Below, one piece after another: positions 6,978-9,440 of a DNA stretch of 9,440 nt. Location: contig JAQVGR010000035.1 in the NCBI GenBank assembly GCA_028696635.1, positions 1 through 9,440 of the forward strand, written 5' to 3'. The DNA is from Candidatus Krumholzibacteriia bacterium (GTDB lineage: Bacteria; Krumholzibacteriota; Krumholzibacteriia; Krumholzibacteriales; Krumholzibacteriaceae). The notes beneath the pieces are model-generated. The model did not search any database and had not been told where the DNA came from. It saw only the letters and a list, made by a program, of their open reading frames with translations. The translations under genes and the position numbers were made by a program. Positions within the stretch are counted from its first letter, which is position 1. The number at the start of each line of letters is the position of its first letter.

Positions 6978-7736
6978 CTAATTGCCCACGTAACGCTTAA
7001 CCCTTCCCCATGAGGTGGTTTCGATGCCGATGGCGCTTGAAATATCAACGATTACGCCGTCGGCGTAGTGACCGTCGAACTCGGGGTCGGAACCGTCGTT
7101 GCATATGTTCTCGGTCGCGTATACCTCGATAAGAATGAAATCGGAGCCAGGCGGCAACAGCATCTCCAAAGTGATTGTCTCCCAGGTATCAGGGGCGGAA
7201 TCAGTGAATATGTACCTATACTCTTCCGCTAATTCCGTATTCTGGTACTGTTCGGGGAATGAACCGGGCAACCCTGCGTACGATAAGATCCTCAAGCCGA
7301 ACTTCGTATCGGTCTCTTCATCCCCGACAATGCGGTTTACCTTGCAGGAAGCTATAACAAGCGCCAGACCTGACTCGACGAGACCGGCAAACGGTCCGAG
7401 ATCGACCAACTGCTGGACCTGGCAACTTTCATACGTCACAGTCGGGACCTGACCTGTCCGAAGGAACTTCAGCATTCGCAGCCCCTCCCAGGGGACTATT
7501 CCGTTCTCCGCGGTGACGATCGATGAGAGGTCATATCGCCAGTCTCCGTATGTAGTCGGATATCCGCTCTCGATCTCCTCCTGCACCTCGAACCCGCCGT
7601 TTATCATCTCGTTCGCCGCAACCGGATCTGCAACGCTCAACGCGTGCACGAGGAACGCCATGATAGACAAGGATATAGTAAGATGTAGCACACCCCCCCC
7701 TTTGTTCGTGCTTGTAAATACCGCCGAGAACTTCAT
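6978..7736 (-). CDS. Secreted jelly-roll-like protein of unknown function
   Basis: This is a 252-residue protein with an N-terminal signal peptide: a Lys-containing start (MKFSAVF), a hydrophobic core about 16-36 (VLHLTISLSIMAFLVHA) and likely cleavage near VADPVAAN. The mature part begins with NEMINGGFE (42-50) and ends in a strand with HYADGVIVDI (223-232). This start and end pattern is typical of CBM4/9-like or PEP-CTERM-type β-sandwich domains that often bind sugars; ligand binding is only inferred. The last residues, SWGRVKRYVGN, are a short W-G-x-V-K type ending. The coding sequence for Gly13-Gly15 contains eight consecutive G. It has no clear Shine-Dalgarno, but a strong promoter with an operator-like palindrome lies upstream. 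First gene of the presumed secreted-protein operon. Confidence 0.75.
   Translation of the reverse strand: MKFSAVFTSTNKGGGVLHLTISLSIMAFLVHALSVADPVAANEMINGGFEVQEEIESGYPTTYGDWRYDLSSIVTAENGIVPWEGLRMLKFLRTGQVPTVTYESCQVQQLVDLGPFAGLVESGLALVIASCKVNRIVGDEETDTKFGLRILSYAGLPGSFPEQYQNTELAEEYRYIFTDSAPDTWETITLEMLLPPGSDFILIEVYATENICNDGSDPEFDGHYADGVIVDISSAIGIETTSWGRVKRYVGN
7693..7700. repeat. C8/G8 homopolymer inside signal-peptide coding region
   Basis: Eight consecutive C on the + strand (G on the coding strand) encode Gly13-Gly15 of the secreted jelly-roll-like protein. A change of one base would throw the protein out of frame right before its hydrophobic core. This is the form of a phase-variable tract, but a tract of eight can also be chance or a sequencing-error hotspot. 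Confidence 0.6.
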
Positions 7737-7757
7737 GCACCGTTCGTCCAGAATGTC

Positions 7758-7774
7758 TTCACGTGAAATTTCAC
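7758..7774. promoter_or_regulatory. Composite palindrome, candidate operator
   Basis: TTCACGTGAAATTTCAC contains two overlapping perfect palindromes, TTCACGTGAA (7758-7767) and GTGAAATTTCAC (7763-7774). The result is three alternating half-sites, TTCAC/GTGAA/TTCAC. It sits just downstream of the expected transcription start of the - strand secreted-protein operon and upstream of its ATG, a position where a bound repressor would block transcription. The regulator is unknown. Confidence 0.5.
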
Positions 7775-7787
7775 CGCGATGGAACTC

Positions 7788-7816
7788 ATTATAACAGACG
7801 CCTTTTCCTATTTCAA
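7788..7816 (-). promoter_or_regulatory. Near-consensus sigma-70 promoter for the secreted-protein operon
   Basis: On the - strand TTGAAA (7816-7811) and TATAAT (7793-7788) are separated by exactly 17 bases; the -10 is perfect and the -35 has one mismatch. Transcription would begin near 7781, giving a leader of about 45 bases that carries the palindrome. Confidence 0.75.
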
Positions 7817-7823
7817 TATCATG

Positions 7824-7853
7824 TTGCCCTCGCGCGGGTGCATGAGGGATACT
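7824..7853 (+). promoter_or_regulatory. Possible weak promoter for the TPR gene
   Basis: TTGCCC (7824-7829) and GATACT (7848-7853) are 18 bases apart, with four of six matches in each box. It is the best + strand candidate I found by eye in the 179-base divergent gap before the TPR gene, but it is weak and may be chance. Confidence 0.25.
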
Positions 7854-7903
7854 TTATCTGGGGCTCATTCAATGCTTCGCCAATGATGTTCCAGTCCAGT
7901 CGT

Positions 7904-7909
7904 GGAGGT
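7904..7909 (+). promoter_or_regulatory. Ribosome binding site deciding the GTG start of the TPR gene
   Basis: GGAGGT lies 6 bases before the GTG at 7916. The in-frame ATGs at 7883 and 7886 lie upstream of this site and have no comparable Shine-Dalgarno, and starting there would push a longer lead ahead of the signal peptide. Confidence 0.75.
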
Positions 7910-7915
7910 TTTTTC

Positions 7916-9440
7916 GTGAGGTCGCTTTCGATCTGCTTAGCCGCCTTCGCCGCAATCTGGCTCGCTTCCGAAGACGCCGCCTGCTCATCCTGGCAACGCT
8001 TGCTAGACCGAGCAGATTCGCTCGCGGCCGCAGGAGCTTCCGATTCCGCCCTTGCGCTCGTTGTGCGAGCGCAGGAGACGGCGATGGGAGAGTACGCAGA
8101 GTCGGATTCGACGGTCGAATTGCAATTTACGCGAGAGGGGGTCACCGAACGCCGCTATTTCAGAAGCTACGACGATGCCGAGCTTCTTTTCTCAAGAATC
8201 CTCGCCGTCAAGGAACAGATCCTCGGATCCGAAGATCCCGAGGTGGCGAACACACTCGATTGTCTCGTCAACCTCGATTTCAGGCGGGGACGGTTCACCG
8301 ATGCGCTCCCCAGACTGCAACGCATCATAGAGATCCGGGAAGGCGCCACGGGAGCAGGCAGAAAGGCCCTCGCGGTGGCCCTGAACAACCTCGGTCTCGC
8401 CTATCAGAACCTCGGCAGGTACGAGGAAGCGGAGCCCCCGCTCGACAGGGCGATCGCCATCAAGGAAGAGCAGTACGGCGCAGACCATCCGTCGGTCGCG
8501 CAGAGCCTCAACCTGCTCGCCGCGGTGTGCTACTACGAAGGGCGGCACGAGAAAGCAGAGTCCCTCTACACGAGGGTCATCACTATCCGCGAGAAATCGC
8601 TCGGAGCAGATCATCCCGATGTCGCAGGCGCCCTGAACAACCTCGCGATCCTCTACGACGATCAGGGAAGGTACACCGAGGCGAAGCCTCTCTACCTGCA
8701 GGCGCTCGCAATACGCGAAGCGGCGTTCGGACCGGATCATCCGGATGTCGCTATCACCCTGAACGATCTTGCGACGTTGAGCTGGCGGATGAACGACTTC
8801 GGCTCCGCCCTCTCGATGCACCAGAGAGCGCTTTCGATGCGGCTCAATGCATTCGGCCGCGAGCACCCCCATGTCGCCGTCAGCATGAACAACATGGCCA
8901 ACGTACTCTCGAGCATGGGCCGCGACGCAGAGGCCGAGCCGCTGTATCGGGACGCCCTGGCGATACTCGAACCGTTCGTAGGCCCCGACCACCCGTTCAT
9001 GGCCCAGATCCACAACAACCTCGGCACCATCTACTTCAAATTCGCGCGGTACGACGACGCGGAGGCCCGGTGGCTCAACGCGCTCGACGTGTTGGCGAAA
9101 ACGGTCGGCCCCGATCACGCCAATGTCGCCGAAATACTGAACAACCTCGGAGTAGTCTACCAGACACGCCAGCAATTTCCTGCAGCAGAAACCACGTACG
9201 CCAGCGCGCTGTCTATCTGCGAGAAGGCATACGGATCGGATCATCCGCAGACGGCCATGACGCTCCACAACCTCGCCAATACGCTCCTTTACCAGGACAA
9301 GTACTGCGAAGCGGAGGCCGCGTACCGTCGATCCGAGTCGATCTACCGCGATCTCTTCGGTCCCGATCATCCCGCTGTCGCCCAGGAGATCTTCGGACTG
9401 GCCATCATCCTGCACTACGAGGGCCGGCCCGACGATGACG
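7916..9440 (+). CDS. Secreted TPR-repeat protein, kinesin-light-chain type, 3'-truncated by window edge
   Basis: The frame is open from the GTG at 7916 to the window end, giving 508 visible codons without a stop. Residues 1-23 form a signal peptide (RSLSICLAAFAAIWLAS, then EDAAC), so the protein is exported; the cysteine at 23 has no standard lipobox before it. A helical lead (24-70) is followed by tetratricopeptide repeats with an exact 42-residue period starting at residues 114, 156, 198, 240, 282, 324, 366, 408 and 450. A tenth is cut at 492, and a degenerate copy precedes at about 72. Each resembles LNNLGxxYxxxGRYxEAE followed by GPDHPxVA, the TPR_12/kinesin-light-chain pattern. TPRs build protein-binding scaffolds. 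In related bacteria such arrays often precede a CHAT protease domain, but whatever follows here is outside the window. It is transcribed divergently from the secreted-protein operon. Confidence 0.9.
   Translation, partial: MRSLSICLAAFAAIWLASEDAACSSWQRLLDRADSLAAAGASDSALALVVRAQETAMGEYAESDSTVELQFTREGVTERRYFRSYDDAELLFSRILAVKEQILGSEDPEVANTLDCLVNLDFRRGRFTDALPRLQRIIEIREGATGAGRKALAVALNNLGLAYQNLGRYEEAEPPLDRAIAIKEEQYGADHPSVAQSLNLLAAVCYYEGRHEKAESLYTRVITIREKSLGADHPDVAGALNNLAILYDDQGRYTEAKPLYLQALAIREAAFGPDHPDVAITLNDLATLSWRMNDFGSALSMHQRALSMRLNAFGREHPHVAVSMNNMANVLSSMGRDAEAEPLYRDALAILEPFVGPDHPFMAQIHNNLGTIYFKFARYDDAEARWLNALDVLAKTVGPDHANVAEILNNLGVVYQTRQQFPAAETTYASALSICEKAYGSDHPQTAMTLHNLANTLLYQDKYCEAEAAYRRSESIYRDLFGPDHPAVAQEIFGLAIILHYEGRPDDD
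8255..9440 (+). repeat. Array of 126-bp tandem repeats encoding 42-residue TPR units
   Basis: Nine complete units and one cut unit begin at 8255 and then every 126 bases (8381, 8507, 8633, 8759, 8885, 9011, 9137, 9263, 9389). Units are diverged at DNA level, but the CTGAACAACCTCG-type start and GATCAT/GACCAC-CC motif recur, and the period shows no slip within the window. Confidence 0.85.

Noticed and set aside
8192..9415. 407-codon open frame on the - strand
   Set aside because: It is antisense to the TPR array; its apparent repetitiveness merely mirrors the 126-bp repeats on the + strand.
8260..9438. 392-codon open frame on the + strand, overlapping the TPR gene
   Set aside because: It is the TPR gene read in the wrong frame, giving Arg/Pro-rich nonsense. 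The neighbouring frame gives phased TPR repeats with a signal peptide and good ribosome binding site.
8255..9440. CRISPR-like periodicity
   Set aside because: The 126-bp period is a coding repeat of TPR units in one frame, with diverged copies and no spacer/repeat alternation.

Overview
The window is GC-rich, tightly packed bacterial DNA with nine protein-coding genes and no RNA gene, insertion sequence or CRISPR array that I can see. Three things point to a poorly cultured, Gram-negative-type lineage of the FCB sphere (Krumholzibacteria, Eisenbacteria or Latescibacteria-like): high GC, a secreted protein with a C-terminal FlgD/T9SS-type tail, and a secreted kinesin-light-chain-type TPR protein. 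This placement is an inference from protein style, not a phylogenetic result.

Region A (1-3203, + strand) is one operon. It runs from a thiolase-superfamily protein cut by the window start, through a second full-length thiolase-like paralogue, to two DUF35 proteins (zinc ribbon plus OB-fold). Gaps are 7-31 bases, and two Shine-Dalgarno sites overlap the preceding stop codon. The full-length thiolase-like protein has lost the usual Cys/His/Cys catalytic residues. Together with its DUF35 partners this resembles thiolase-fold enzymes that do other acyl-CoA chemistry, such as Ltp2-type retro-aldolases, more than an ordinary thiolase. The operon ends at a strong GC hairpin shared with the convergent gene.

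Region B (3264-6000, - strand) holds a nucleotide-sugar 6-dehydrogenase of the UDP-glucose/GDP-mannose dehydrogenase family, with its own recognisable promoter, and a pirin. The dehydrogenase is unusually long and has variant motifs.

Region C (6020-7736, - strand) is visibly less GC-rich. It carries two secreted proteins in an apparent operon: a jelly-roll-like protein and a protein with a C-terminal sorting/FlgD-like tail. A near-consensus sigma-70-type promoter drives it, with a composite palindrome just downstream that looks like an operator. An eight-base C tract lies inside the signal-peptide coding region of the first gene.

Region D (7916 to the window end, + strand) is a long secreted TPR protein with at least nine perfectly phased 42-residue repeats. 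It starts at GTG behind an ideal Shine-Dalgarno site and continues past the window, so its C-terminal domain is unseen. The strongest leads are the catalytically rewired thiolase/DUF35 set, the palindrome at the secreted-protein promoter, the C tract, and the unseen end of the TPR protein.
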